Made by a program: the position numbers and the translations under genes | From: Aricia agestis | Taxonomy: Eukaryota > Arthropoda > Insecta > Lepidoptera > Lycaenidae | Direction: 5' to 3' | NCBI RefSeq assembly: GCF_905147365.1 | Contig: NC_056418.1 | Location: 216,001-280,000 of the forward strand | Length of the DNA: 64,000 nt | Part shown: piece by piece, positions 35,303 through 50,300 of the stretch | Layout: each line of letters opens with the position of its first letter | Position numbering within the stretch: position 1 is the stretch's first letter | Notes under the pieces: model-generated | The model's input: only the letters and a program-made list of their open reading frames with translations | What the model was told of the DNA's origin: nothing | Database searches by the model: none

Positions 35303-38300
35303 TCACACCGATATCTCGTAGTTGCAGTCGTAGACGGAGGCGCGGTCGGGGGGCGCCGGGGGCGGCGCGCGCTCCAGCTGGTCCTGCACCTCGAGCGCGC
35401 GCACGAAGGACAGCGGGCGCGCGGGGCGGGGCGGCGCCGGGGGCGGGGCGGGGCGGCGGCGCGGCGGCGAGGGGGGCGGGCGCTCCGCCCACGCGTACCC
35501 GCCGCGCTGCGGGCTGGCGGCCAGCTCGGCGACGTCGCCCAGCAGCTCGCCTTCGGACAGGAAGCGGCGCTGCGGCGAGCGCACGCCGATGTAGTCGGGG
35601 CGGCGCGGCGCGGTCGGCGTGCCGGGGTTGGACCTGTGCGGCGCCCACGTCAGGGGTTTAATCGCGCGAGCTCGTCCGAGCGCTCGTCATTATACGGCCT
35701 ACGGACAGAAGGAGACGGGAGCTGCGGGGGGAAGCGTCGGCGCCGCCGCTGGGGGCCGCCCGGGGGCTAACCCCGCCCATCTGACCCGGGGTACCGCCGG
35801 CGCGGGGTACTCGACTTACTTTATTAACGAGTCTCCGAGACTATACAATTATAGAGGGTCAGATGAGTTTGGAATACATGAAAAGTGACCGTTAAAATTC
35901 GACCGTTCATTTGCCATTTGTAAATACACAAAATCTGGTCAATCGATATTATGTGAGTTTGAGTGTGACATAACACTCAAACGATGCCAAACTACCCTTA
36001 AACCCTCCTCAATTTACAATATTTTAAGGGTCACTTTTAAGCCACGTATCCCCAGGGCGGACGGCTTGCCCGGCGGCGGCGGTTGCGGTGCATGCCAACG
36101 CCACGCCATGCCAACTGTACACTATACTACACACATACTACGAGACGATTCTATCCTGATGAAATTTTGACACGTCTGAAAGTCGTATTTATTAAATGAC
36201 ACCGGCCACGATTTCTCGCAGCCGGTTCAGTTGGCAGAGCGTCCCCGCAGATTATAAACTTATGCTAAATTTAATGTTGAGTGTCCACTCGTGTTGTGTA
36301 CACGGACTCGAGGGAACCATTTCATCAGGATAAAAGCAAAAAGGTAGGCGTGACGCGAATACTTTGGCACGACGCTCGGAGGGAGCGGGGAGCTCGATGC
36401 GGCCGACTCGGCAAACCGAACAGAACTCGTAACCAACCGTATTAACGTCAAACCGTTACATATTCTCTCATTAAAAAACAATATAAAAAATACATCACAC
36501 TGTACATTTCATGTACGTTCGCGGACTGGTTCAGTGTACCAAATTTCAATTTTATTACCGTAACAATAAGGTCCAAAAGTGATACACCGGACGGTACGCG
36601 ACCGTACATCATTTGTACCATTAAAAAACATAATGTGAAAGCTCAGGATAATAACGAGTTGCCAAATCGTTTTAATCAATCCTGCCAACTGAAAAAAAAT
36701 CTGAATTTATTAAATTAAAGCGCTACCCTGAGCATTCATTCATTTAAAAACACAGTGTTTTTTTACATGCAGTGCTGAAAGCATGCATTTCGCTCAAAGG
36801 ATTCATATTAATTATATAAAAAGTGAGACGACTCAAACTATAGCATGAAGCAGGAGAGGGGCATGTATCATCACAATCACAAACACATGAGGCACTTTTT
36901 AGGCGACTGTACATTTCCAACAAATATAATGTTCTAAATAAACCACTGTCTTGTGTACTTTAAACATTATTTCCCTTCTTAACCGAAATATTTACCCAAC
37001 TTGCTAATCCATGTTGCTATTTTTGTCATACAAATTAACAATGACAATAAATGGTTCGGCGTCGTCGGCCTGGAGTAAATATTTTTGTTAATGAGGGGTT
37101 CAAAGCGTAGCTATGTATGAATGTACCTAAAGCGATTTACATGACAAAAAAACATTTTAGCAGTCACAAACAACTCTAGCAGATAAAAAAAGGACCATAA
37201 CGAGTAGACCTAAATGTCAGACGCCATCTTGAAATGTCAAATCGAAATGGCGACAATCGAAATGATACTGTCAAAGGGTCAGAGTAATGACGTGTTTTAT
37301 GGAAATAATTTAAATAAATATAACTTACAGTATTTTAACTTATTCTCTTCTATTCAGTTATAGAAGTAGGTGTAAGTATGTACATGGATCTTGCCAAGTC
37401 TAGTAGGGGGAGAAATGGGTCCTTATAACCATTTTTATAGCAATGCCATAATTATAGTGCATAACGTGTGTAGGCACATAAACACAGCGTCAAGTGAACT
37501 TTTTATTAAAGAGATTTGGAAATTAGAAATGTTTCAATAGGTGACAAAACCTTAGTAGTAAAGAAACGGATGTCTTAAAAAATATTATTAAATAATATTA
37601 TATTATTATACTTATAATTTAAAAAATAAGTTTTAACAGTTTTAAAATAAAAATGTTGAAACACTTTATATTTGTTGTAGATTAGAGCAGTAAATAGTTA
37701 AGTTCAACTTGGGGCAATTGTATGTAGCTGTGTTATGCATCCATACTCGTCAGCGAAGCACACACTCAAACGAAACAGAAACATGTTTACCGTCGACACG
37801 CTGGCTGTATGCGTTAGGTCCATCTGCCGCGTAGTAAGCGGTAAATATTAAAAAAATAATCATACGTCGACCATAGATTTTTGTCTATGACTCCTCGAAC
37901 GACCATAGAGTCGATGTAAATTTTCACTGACGCCGCATTGAACATTGTTTTCTTACAATTACTAATATTAAATTGTATATCTATGTTATATTACTAAATA
38001 ATGTATAAATCGTCAAACAAAAGTAAATTTTGTGTACCTATGTAATCTCAAATTACATATCATTATTAAGTATAAAAAAATATGGTTGTTAAAGACTGAA
38101 AGCAATGTTCAATTGGAGATATTAATAAGTATAATACACATACATAATATATTTTTGTATTAGTACATAATATGTAGCTTAAGCTGTCGGGATTATTAAG
38201 TGAAAGCCTTTGCTTGGTGTTAGGGATATTGTGACGTATAATGAAAAAAATATAAATCCTATATATTTTCGAGTGTGTCAATTTTTTTTTTGTTTTGCCT

Positions 38301-41300
38301 TCTACCCCCATTGGAGAACTTTATTAATTTTTTTAATTAAAAGCCATGTCTATTAAAAATTTCATGACACAAAAATATTATTATGCACATAAGAGTAAAC
38401 AACAAATTATCATTATTTCAGATAAAATTTTTATTCGACAGATTATATAAGGTATCAACAAACATGACGTTGCCGGGCTGTCACTTTGACAACTCGCAAA
38501 TGGCTATCAAACTAAAAGTTCGTTACTTCGGTTTAATCGAATGAGATCTAAGACGACAAAGATGTTAGATACAAACAAATGCAACAGATGTAACACATTG
38601 TCATAACATATTTTTATTAGCATACATCTCAGCCATTGATGACATTCAACGATTTTTTAAATATCTATCAAACCACAAAGCGACCAACTGGCGCCAGTTT
38701 AGGTGAAAGTTAATCGTGATTATCGTGCCACATCTGCATGATAACTTTGTTTCTGCATATTGCATAGTGTCTGCAGTGATATTCTGCATGATAGTTGGCA
38801 TAATAATTTGACAAACGTCTGGTGTAGGGTTGCCATCACCCAAATTGCCTTCGCCGGTCAGGCACGACAACATTCCCGGATATTTTGCCCAAATTTGGTT
38901 ATTTCTCCGGACACCTCTTAAACAGTAATTACGATAATGTCTTGCCAATTTGTTTTTCCAACAAGAATTTGTAAAATTTTGGCTAACTCAAGTCCGTGCA
39001 AGAAACCGTGTGTATGCTTAGCGAGTTTTTATCTTTCGCTTATTGCTGCATGACTTAAAAGTTAAATTTCACTCATCAAAAGTGTCTGGATTTCACCCGG
39101 ACGCTTTTTAAAAAACCGGCTGGACGCACCCCGGACGCCCTTCAAACTAGGACAAATCCGGGGAAATCCGGACGGATGGCAACCCTGGTCCGGTGTGACG
39201 CATTCAAAGGCGTCTGTCATGTGAGGAACATTGAAATATTCCAGGTAAAAAGTAGCTTGTAATAGTCACTTGCTATGTAAATAATTTTAAAAGTAACGGG
39301 TGAAGTGTTACAGTCCACAAAAAGGAGTACGTAATTATATTCAATTACTTTTTTTGCAGTATGGAAAAAACGAGTATTTTTTTTAATGTGTTTGAAATAT
39401 CGCTTCGGTAGGAACTCACTCAAAATAACTAAGGTGTATGCTAACACATGACAATAAGCATAATATGACACCGAACGACCAATGTGTACCCAAATTAACA
39501 ACGTCGATGTGAGCAAAAACATTGTACATGCAACATAATCTAAAACATCAAAACGATTCAGAAAAGCGATGCTTTGGGAAGGGAGATAGTGTGGGAGTAG
39601 GTAGGATTCGATCGAGAATTGGATACAGAAATATATAAGACGACTATACGTGTTATTTTTGTCAAACAATTATAAAACTAATCAGCCTTAATCTTTTACC
39701 ATTTTAAATAAATGCAGACAAAAATACAGATTAAAAATAAGACGATAAATCGTCATTTTAATATGAAACCCGTATGCACATTGATTAATGATCATATTAT
39801 AATATGATTTAATAGTCAACAAAACACACCAAAGATGTAGTTGACACTGTATCGCAGTTACCATTTTTTACCGACTTCTAAAAAGGAGAAGGTTATATGT
39901 TACTATTTTTGTATCCAGCTCTCATTCCAGAAGGTTGGAGTCCAAGTGGCCTATAACTTATGTCTTTCACCTTACACCAATTTTATTAGTGCGAAGGACA
40001 CCCAACATCTTCACAATTTATCATTTTTTCTAAATACACAATTTGCTTTATAATATCTAAGCAATATAAGTGTCCAAGTAAATATTTAATATCAATAATC
40101 CTATATATCTATTTCTATTAGTGTACGCAAGGAGCGTACGCGCACGCACACATACGAATTATGCGTACCCATGTACGCATTCGCGTAAGCGCGAACGTAC
40201 AAGCTTTCGTATGCATAGTGCACTCACAACCTTTCTTTGTTTTATTATTTCCTACGAATAATAAAAACTAAGGAAAAGTAACTCCGTCGAAAACATGCAC
40301 AACAATACTTGTCAAAAAAGTGTACCTTAGGTACACATTTCAATACATTTGCAATATTTAGGTGACCTTTAGCGGTACTAGGCTGACGTTACATGACAGA
40401 TCAAAAGGAACCAAACTTAAAACGGTAATAGTATGGGAGTTACGATTCCTTAGTTTTTATTATTCGTAGATTATTTCTAACTTTATCGCTACGAAACTAC
40501 ACGACCGTACTTCTCGCCCGGTTCTGTACCAGCGGCCCAGTGTCGTATACATACCTCCGGACGGGGCTCGTGACGGCGAGCGGCGTGGGCACCCCCAGCG
40601 ACTTGATTCGCTGCTGCATGGTGGGCGAGGGCCGCGCGCCGTTGGAGCCCTGCTCGTACCGGAGCGGCTCCATCACCACCCGGTAGCCGGACGTCGTCGT
40701 GCCGTGGCTGGAAATTATTACACTCACGTGTCAGTATGACATTTATTTATTTTATTACGAAACTTACAGCTTGCCAAAAATTTAATCTACATAGATAACA
40801 TAAAGCGAAGTAAAAATATTTATTTTTCAAATTTAGTGATGAGCTGCACGCTTTCACCTGAAGTGATGCGCCAGTTCTAATGTGACTCAGGGGCCGCCCA
40901 ACGAAACCGTTTTGAGACTCAATCGAAAGAATCGAAATGCCGCTTCCTACTCTAACAAACATGAAATGACGTTGTTAGAGTAGGATGTGGCATTCTGATT
41001 CTGAGCCCTCCGCCTTCCAGGCTCGGCAGGCATGTCAGCTATGTGGTGTCCCACTGTGCCGTGCGTGCGTGTATATCTCGTCAGCGACATGCTGTCTCGC
41101 TCCCCCGTGCGTGATCGTGTGGGGTTATATGTGTGGTGGCCACGAAGGAAGATCGAAGGCCGAAGCCCACGTGATTAATTTCAGCTGACTTCTCAGAAAA
41201 CTTCGATAGCGCGATGCAGGAATGTGGCGCTAATTTTAGGTACCGCCACACTTATAAAATTGTAACTATGTAACTGTAAAAAATTGTATTTTGACGTCAA

Positions 41301-44300
41301 AAAGTGTTGTAAACCCTATTTTGAATAAACGAATTTGACTTTGACTCGTGTATGTGGTGTCTCGCTCTCACCTGGTATTCCGGGCGAGGGGGCTGAGGCG
41401 CGGGTAGTGTCTGGGGGGCAGGTGGTGGGGCTCGGCGGGCGGGAAAAGGTTGGCGGCGGACCCGCGCCGCTGCAGGGGCGGCGGGGTGGGCTCGCAGTCC
41501 GTCGACTGCGACGCGCCCGGACCCTCCAGCGACCCCTCCTGCTCCTCGCGACCCGGCGACAGCTGAACACGCGCATACATGTACTGACAAGTCTACACAA
41601 ATGTAGTTCAAAGTTTCTGTAAGTGATTCTAATGCTTAGTTACAGAATTATACCAGATTATGTTAATTTTATATCAGATCTTATTTGGACCATTATTACA
41701 AATCTAATCTTATTCACTAAAATCGGCTCAGGGTGTACAGCTATGGAGTGGAACATACATACATAGATTGCCAAAATCATTTCGCCTTACTTGATTTAGT
41801 TAATCTTGAAGAGAGTCGAGTAAAACAACATTAAATATAAGGATGTCATTTTACTTATAATATGAGGGAAAGAAGACGTTTTAAAATTGCTTCTATTGTA
41901 GGCAAGTAATATTTTACTAATATTTTACCCAACGATAAGATATACTTCTATAAGTTGCTTTAATATTATAAATGCGAAAGTGTGTCTGCCTGTCTGTCTG
42001 TAACCTCTTCAAGCCCATACCGCTAAACCGATTTTTCTGAAATTGGGTATGGAGATAGTATTTCTTCTTTCTTTAATCCCAAGGATAATGTTCATACCGG
42101 AAAATTGTTCTAGTTATTTATTCAATACAATACTTACTATTATTTCTAAATTATAATAAGTAATATTATATTTATTTAATATTTAGAGAGCCAGACATTT
42201 TTATGCATTGCTCTACAAAGCACGATAACTAAACACCAATCTATATGACTTTAGCAACATCAGAACTAGAAGCGTGAGCTATTTTGTTTTTCAACTACAT
42301 TTACCTTACACAGATTTGGGAGTTTACTCCCAAATCCAGATAAATATAAAGGAAGACTCATTCAGGAATCTAGCCACGACTATACTTTAAGACTTCAGAC
42401 TATTATTTATTAATCATTTGTAAGTGATTATTATAATAATTGAACAAAACAGAGCTTGGAAATGTGTCAAACTCAGTTTTATACTTATAATTTTTTCATA
42501 AATTTTCATTTTTTTGCAACTTAGAACTAACGATTGGACGTGCAGAAGAAATTCAAACTTAATCTTTAATTTCATAGAATTTATTATACGGGTCAAATCA
42601 GACCGCAACGTGACGCGTAGATGCGTTTCTAATTTGTATGGATTTGACAGATTTGCATGACGTCTCACGCAATTGAAATCTGTAAAATCGATACAAATAT
42701 AGAAATGCATTAACGCGTCGCGTTGCGGTCTGAATTGACCCTAAGTCATTTGGAAGTTCTTCTACACGGAGTAATAGCTTAGCACACTTGACATCAAACA
42801 CGGGAGCATTAAAAGTTATTCACCCCACTTGTACCAAAATGCTTATTGGTAAATTTTTTAAGAATAATAATTATTACTCGAGACTGACCGGCTATTGTCG
42901 AAAAAATTAAACCATTATTTATTTATCTATTACTGCACCTCTACTCGCCACGACTACTGATTTACTACATCACATCACACTTTCTCACATTCTTATAATC
43001 AGAATGTATCGCGACAAAACTCTCAAAACTTTAACAAAATCAACATCATATTTGTCAGTCATAACTCATATGGTACGTGGGGTGAACGACCGTACTGTCT
43101 GGCCCTCACCTTGTTGTAATGTGCGTGCGCGCCGAGCGGTCTGTGCGGCGCGCCGTTGTCCTGCGCCGTGTACGTCTTTACCTGCGCGTGCGCGTGCGCG
43201 TCCGCCGCTATGGTCGATATGGCCGCGCCGCGCCGCTTCTTGCCGCCCTTGTATATGTATTTGGACGGTCGTACCAGGCTGGAGAAAGGTATTCGTTAGC
43301 GTTTAAAAATCATTTTAAATTAGATAATAATTTAATATTACTTAAATGGATGCTGTCTATGAAGAGCTCAAAAAGTCCTATCGGTATTAGGTGAATAGAT
43401 TCATAGGCTAATAACTAGGCCATTTAATTTGGTCTCATAAATAAAATCAAATCGAGTAGTATAACATTGACAAGTGCAAAACTTTTGTGCAATGTGAACA
43501 ATTCTTTAAATCACAAATACAATAAATAAGTTAATGAAGATATGAGATATCGCATATTATTGTGCTATTTTTAAATCATAATATACTAACACTGCAGTTG
43601 ATTCCTAGGCAGTTGACAGACCAACGTCATTTGGTCGGATCATGTCAAGTGATCTGTCGGCTGGGTTTGAAATAACGCGACCAACCTACGTGGGTCCCAT
43701 CTGCCTAGGAACCAAGTTGGTTCCTAAACAGATGGGTTCTGATAGTACCATCGAGGAAGTTGATTCCTATGCAATTGACAGACCAACGTCATTTGGTCGA
43801 ATATGTCAATTCAATGTTAATTGTGATCTATCAGCTGGGTTTGACGTAACGCAACTACTTAGGTCCCTGATTCGCATAGGAATCAACTTCTCTGATAGTA
43901 CATGGGCCTCACTTCACTCACCTAGGATACTGCGGACCGAACTGCGTGTAGCAGCAGTTGTTCCAGCACCCCCTGGAGAAGGGGTTGAAACCCCCGATGA
44001 ACTTGCCCGTCACCTGCTCGTTGGTGGTCCGCCCCCGGGAGACCAGCACCATGTGGAACCCCGTCAGACCGAATATCGGTATCGCTAGCAACGCTATGAT
44101 ACCCATTATCACCATTCTGATATGCAGTTAAGAATGTTTTTGATAGTATCGTTATTTACTAAGTACGTACGTACAACAGCATTGTAAGTGTACATATAGA
44201 AAGTAAGAAAAATTGATGATTTCAATGTAATTTTTCGAATACAAAAATTATTATAATATTTTAGTACGCAAGTTATGAGATAAATAGCTGCGATTGTCGG

Positions 44301-47300
44301 CAATTCGCGATTTATTTTTTAATATTGCTTTGGTGTTTTTATCCTCCTCTCAAGAGCTGTCAAGTTATGATGTAGTCTGTCGGCTAGCCTCGACTTAACG
44401 AGCCTAGGTTTCGAAATAAAAACCAGTATACTGGCCAGTGGCCAGTGCTCGAGACGTACCTAATGCATCCTACGTCATTTTACACTGGTGTGTTACTGGT
44501 GATGCGATATTGACGTTGTTTTTTTCGAAAGGGTCTTTTATACGTGGGAGAGCCATGATTCGGCACGAATGGGCCGGCTCGACTGGAGAAATACCACGTT
44601 CTCACAGAAAACCGGCGTGAAACAGCGCTTGCGCTGTGTTTCGCCGAGTGTGTGAGTTTACCGGAGGCCCAATCCCCTACCCTATTCCCTTCCCTACCCT
44701 CCCCTATTCCCTTCCCTTCCCTACCCTCCCTATTCCCTCTTAAAAGGCCGGCAACGCACTTGCAGCTCTTCTGATACTGCGAGTGTCCATGGGCGACGGA
44801 AGTTGCTTTCTATCAGGTGACCCGTTTGCTCGTTTGCCCCCTTATTACATAAAAAAAAAAAAAAAGCTACTGGTCTGGTTAAGACCATGGTAGTTTAATC
44901 GTGGCTATAACTAGTCTCCTGCTAGTTGGTTTGGAGATAAGCAATGAGGGGGCCTGGCCGCCTCCCCTAAAGTCACATGTGACACTCTAATCGGGCAATG
45001 TTGGGGAGAGCTACGAAAATAAGCTATTTTTATCTGACGTGGGGAGATAGCGATATTGACGTGTTATTACAACATTCCAACAAAGTACATCATTGCACTA
45101 TTTCGGAAGTATCAACTTTATGGCGTCGATTCTAGACGACATGAGCACTCGTTAAATTTTTGGGAACGTACCCTACATCACATAAATCCAATTTATCATA
45201 CAAACATATAACAAAGGATACGACACAATAGGCTCGACCTGGGTGAGCATCTTGTTGTGGTGCATGATGTAGTAGAGGCTGAGGCCGAATATGCTCAGCA
45301 TGTGGATGGACAGCGAGATGAGGAAGAAGAAGAAGAACCGGTAGTTCCGCCGCCCGATACAGTTGTTCACCCACGGACAGTGGTGGTCGAATGTCTGAAA
45401 CACAAACAACAAATTCTTTATTATACACACAATAACATAATAGCATGGATTCTTCACTACCTAGTACTACCCACGCTAAATTAGAATTATTGTTCCCCTA
45501 CCTAAATATAAGGGGTTTAATTCTCGTGCCTGACTCGAATCTAAGTTCGATTCTCAAGCTGTTCCGCTTATGTTACATTTGAATAAGCATGAAGATATTG
45601 CTATCGCGTTCTTTCCATAGTGGAAACGAGACAGCAATATAGCATTCGCGTACCGGAAGAAGGGTAGCATATTATGATTTTTTAAAAATATTAGCATTTC
45701 AAATTGAAGAAGCAAATGTGTGTATGTCTGTTTGTTACCTCTTCACGCCTAAACAGCTGAAGCGATCTATCTGGGTACGGAGATACTTTGAGCTCCAGGA
45801 AAGGACACAGGATACTTTTTATCTCTGTAAAAGCTTCGGCGCAATGGAGTGCCGTGGTCAGCAATTGGTGTGCCGCGGAAAAGGTCATCATACTTAGTTC
45901 TAGTGTTAAGTGCCAATAAGAGACATCTCAGGACGATCGACGAAGGGTTGACTGAAAGCTCAGAGTAAGCCCTATACACATTACACACTAATTAATTTGT
46001 GGTGTACCTCCAAATATTTTTTTTTCCTAGCTGTACCTTGAACACAAAAAGTTGGCGGAACATTTAGGACCTGTTTCGCCACTTCCTGATACAGTGCCGA
46101 AAAGGCTATCCATAACTTTTTTAACAGATTCTCCATAATATCTCTATCTGTCAAATTAAGTTGTGGATAGCCTATCAAGCACTTATCAGGAAGTGGTAAA
46201 ACAGGCCCTAACAGTTATAACTTATAAACTAGGCCAGTTTATAAAATCAGCGCGGGTGTACCTCTATGCAGTGGTTGCAGACGCTACAGTGGCTACAGCG
46301 CGGCGGGCGATAGAACTTGCACGTGACGCACCACTTCATGCGCACCGTGATCCCGTTGATCTCCACGCTGCGGTACAGCGGCGCGCGGAAGTCGTCCTCG
46401 CGGTCCTCGTCAGGTGGAGCTGGAATGCACCGTGTGGGGTTAGTGGTAGGGACTATTGTCGCTTGGAGCGTCGAGAGGGTGCATGTTCGATCGAGTAGGT
46501 CTACTACTAAACCGTTCTGAGACTCAAACAATCGGACGAGAATGCCGCGTCCTGCTCTAACAACGTCATTTCACGTTTGTTAGAGTAAGACACAACATTC
46601 TCGTACGATTGTTTGAGTCTCAAAACTGTTTCGTGGTACGGGCCCTGGGTGCAGGCGTGTACCGATGAGACATTTTAAGATCTCGAGTCCACTGTACACA
46701 ATAATAATAACTCCCACACCGGTCTCGGTGCCCATGGCCAGTTTCATTAAAACCAGGCCAGTTACGCAGAAGTAATTTTATAGTGCCCAAGTATGTGCGC
46801 AGTACACAAGAAAACTCTCTATTCCTTTTACTCTCATAAGTCATAACTCATAACCCAGTGGGACTGGCAAGGGATCCGGCGCAGGACCGTCTTTTTACAT
46901 GCCTATCCGACGCATGGATCATCTTACTTATCATCAGACAATCAGATGATCAGCCTGCATTGTCCAAACCAAACTTGGAAATAACATGTTTCCAACGCGT
47001 GAATCGAACCCACGACCTCGGAGTCGAGAGCCACGCTCTAAAGCACTGGACCACGGAGGCGAGTACACAATACGGACAGTCGTACGGAGAAGGAAAACAC
47101 CGTGAGGAAACCTGCACATGGATGGCCCCAGACGTATTGACCAGCTCATTCCTCTGGACTAAGACGACTATGTTGCGAGAATGCCGTATGTGCTTGGGCA
47201 ACCATAGGGACATTTAAAATATTGTCCCAGGAACTACAGTATTTGAAGAGTGTGTGCTTCGCTCTGAAAATCATCCACAATGGATGCAGAATCCTTGTTT

Positions 47301-50300
47301 TATTATTATTTGAGTTGATTGGATTGATTATGCGAGATTACTGAAGCTGAGGTACTCGTCAGATGGAGCTGGTATGGACCGTCTGATGCAGATAGGTCGT
47401 AGATATGATAATATTATATTAGTAAATGTGATAAAGGCGATCATCGTTTGGACATTATTGATGGCGACTGCGTTTTAAGAGAGAGAGATAGAGGAGAGAC
47501 AGAAAGTGGCGGAAGGTAAGGACGATACTTATTTAAAACTCAGAAATAAGGTAATTTTGTACATCACACTGGTGATTTCGCGGCGATCAGGGTACCCATC
47601 ATCAAGACTTAGACAAACTTATCGTCTACTGATCACTTACTTGGTCAACTACTCGGTCCAAAACCTAGCAATCTGCTAGCATACCTAAAGGACGCCTAAA
47701 AAGACAGCGGATCAACAAGTATGCAGTCGACCTTTTACAATGTCACCTGTTTTTAATTTCTTTAGGCCTCCATTTCACGTTCATCATAAGGTCAACTGGA
47801 AAGATCAATCCTTTCTTTAACATGACTCCGAAACTACTGAAACCAGTTTGCATGTTCGTTGACGAACTGTTATCGAATCACGGTGCAGTCGCTAAACTAA
47901 TATGAACGTAATATAGTTATTAGTTATGCTATGGAGAATTCATTGGAGAAGGTCTCTGAATGGGGTAGACGTAACTTAGTCCAATTCAACCTCACCAAGA
48001 CACAAGTCTGCGCGTTCACCACTAAAAAGTCACCAATGGTCGTTTATCCTCGTTTCGAGGGCACATCTTTAACCATCTCCCCTAGCATTGAGATACTTGG
48101 CGTCAACATATCGAGCGAAGTCCAGTTCCGATATCATCTTGAGGGTAAGGCCAAATTATCCTCGAAGAAGCTTGGTGTTCTTAACAGAGCGAGACAGTAC
48201 TTCAGTCCGGACCAACGCCTACAACTCTACAAGGCGCAGGTTCGGCCTCATATGGAATATTGTTCTCATCTCTGGGCAGGGGCGACAAAATACCAACTGC
48301 TCCCTCTGGATCGTATCCAACGAAGGGCTGCTCGAATTGTTGACTGCCATAGTGTTTCAAACAGCTTGGACCCCCTGGAATTACGCCGAGATGTAGCTTC
48401 ACTCTGCATCCTCTATCGGTTGTATCATGGGGAGTGCTCTGAGGAATTGTTCGGAATCATACCATCCGCAACTTTTCGCTATCGTCCCACGCGAAAAACA
48501 TACCATCCTCATCACCTTGATGAGTGGCAGTCTTCCACAGTGCGTTTTTCTCGTAACTTTCTGCCGCGCACTGTAAAACTCTGGAATGAACTGTCACCAG
48601 CAGTATTTCCAGACCGATACGACCTGCAAACCTTCAAGAGCGTATTCCCTCTTAAAAGGCCGGCAACGCACCTGCAGCTCTTCTGATGTTGCGAGTGTCC
48701 ATGGGCGACGGTAGTTGCTTACCATCAGGTGACCCGTTTGCTCGTTTGTCCCCTTATTTAATAAAAAAAAAATGCTCGTACGTCCGGTTCTTGACTGAGT
48801 TTAGATAGTTTGACGTATAATTCGATACTGTCGTGCTTTAAGTCTACAGCATCAGTGAAATTCTTCCTCGACCAATTTTAACACTTTGCCTTTACACTCA
48901 GCTTTGCCTGCCTTTACCTCACCAAAAATTTTACCGACTCTTCTGCAGATATGGATTAATTACATATCACTATAATGTGTGCACCTGATTCAAACATCAT
49001 ATATTCCGATCGAGCGACAACTTTTGCCAACACCTAAATAACATACATTAGCGCAGAAAATTTCAGGCTTTTTTATATTTTTTACGAAATCAAGGCATCA
49101 CTTAAAAATTATTACAATTCCCCAAAGTACTCAGACTTCGTTATTAAAACTTCTTAAAATCTAATTAAATGTTAAATAAAGTTTTGTACGTTTAATGAAA
49201 AACTCAATAACGAGATTGTTTCTCGACTGGAGAGTAATTAGTTAATGTGGCGTGCAGATGTAATTAAAAACCTTTCCAAATTACTTTAATTTATTGTCGC
49301 TTATAATTTGGCGTGACACTACGCGGTAACAAGATCTTCCGATCGCGCGAGCTACACGTAACACGGACTTCTCAGGTTTTTAGCCCCTTGCCGTTGCCAA
49401 AACGCCTGAGTGAGACGTCCGCGGCATTGTCGTGCCGTGCCACGGAAAATTATAAATCAATTGTCGTCGCGTCGGTGGGAAGTGGGAACTACAAGTTTGT
49501 ATTGCCGTAGTGTATTATGTATATTGAATACAATATACAATGCAACAAGGTCGGTAGCCAAGGGCGTCGTGCGGTGTGCGTAAACATTGCACTGGAAAAT
49601 ATCCGCTTTCGGAGATAGGAATGGGCAGATTCTCATATCGTGAAATCTCACTTCGATCGCAAGTTATCCTATCGCACACGAGCTAAATCACGTGCCAGAG
49701 AGAGCCTGCGATCGAAACGACATTCTAGGTATGAAAATCGGGCTCCAGCTACCTATTTGTCAAACGGATTTCACTACTACGAGTACATAAACTTGCACAT
49801 GACTCTTCTATCACATTACGACGTTACTGCTCAGTGCTCGGTAAAAAACCAATTGCTTGCGCCTTCGTCCGTTGGCTTTACCATACTATTCGTGATTATC
49901 AAAAGAAACCATAATGGTACTCCCGACTCCCTAGTACTATACAAAAATGACTACAAAATCAGTTGAGTAGGTAGTTTTTGCGTTATTAATTATTATACAG
50001 GTTGTTAGGGTGAACACCATTATCCTTATAGTCAACAAACAGTATATTATAGTCAATTGAACATGGGCGTACCGAGGGGGGGCAGGGGGGGGGGGGCAGC
50101 TGCCCCCCCTGGCCCAGAACCTGGGTACGCCCATCACACTTTTCATTATTTAAATGTTTTTTGATTTTTTAATATACTAGTGATCCTTTCTAACATGAAA
50201 TGAAATAAAATAAAGCTGCGTAATAAAAATACTCCATCTTTCCCATTCCGTTAAAAATTAGTTACTCATTCATATTTTCAATATTTCCAAAAGATTAATG

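Noticed and set aside
35247..35770. Long Arg/Ala/Pro-rich frames on both strands
   Set aside because: They are produced by the extreme GC content of the terminal palmitoyltransferase exon. Only the frame ending YEISV joins the upstream exons in phase.
39217..39669. 150-residue open frame on the minus strand with many hydrophobic residues
   Set aside because: It lies in an AT-rich intron, has biased composition and no recognisable motif, and does not fit the exon phases of the surrounding gene. Chance is likely.
43004..43394. Plus-strand frames of 100 and 91 residues, Arg/Cys rich
   Set aside because: They are antisense shadows of the palmitoyltransferase exon 43278-43110.
46980..47060. Possible tRNA gene on the minus strand
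   Set aside because: It is the tRNA-like head of a SINE whose body is repeated at 23850-24080.
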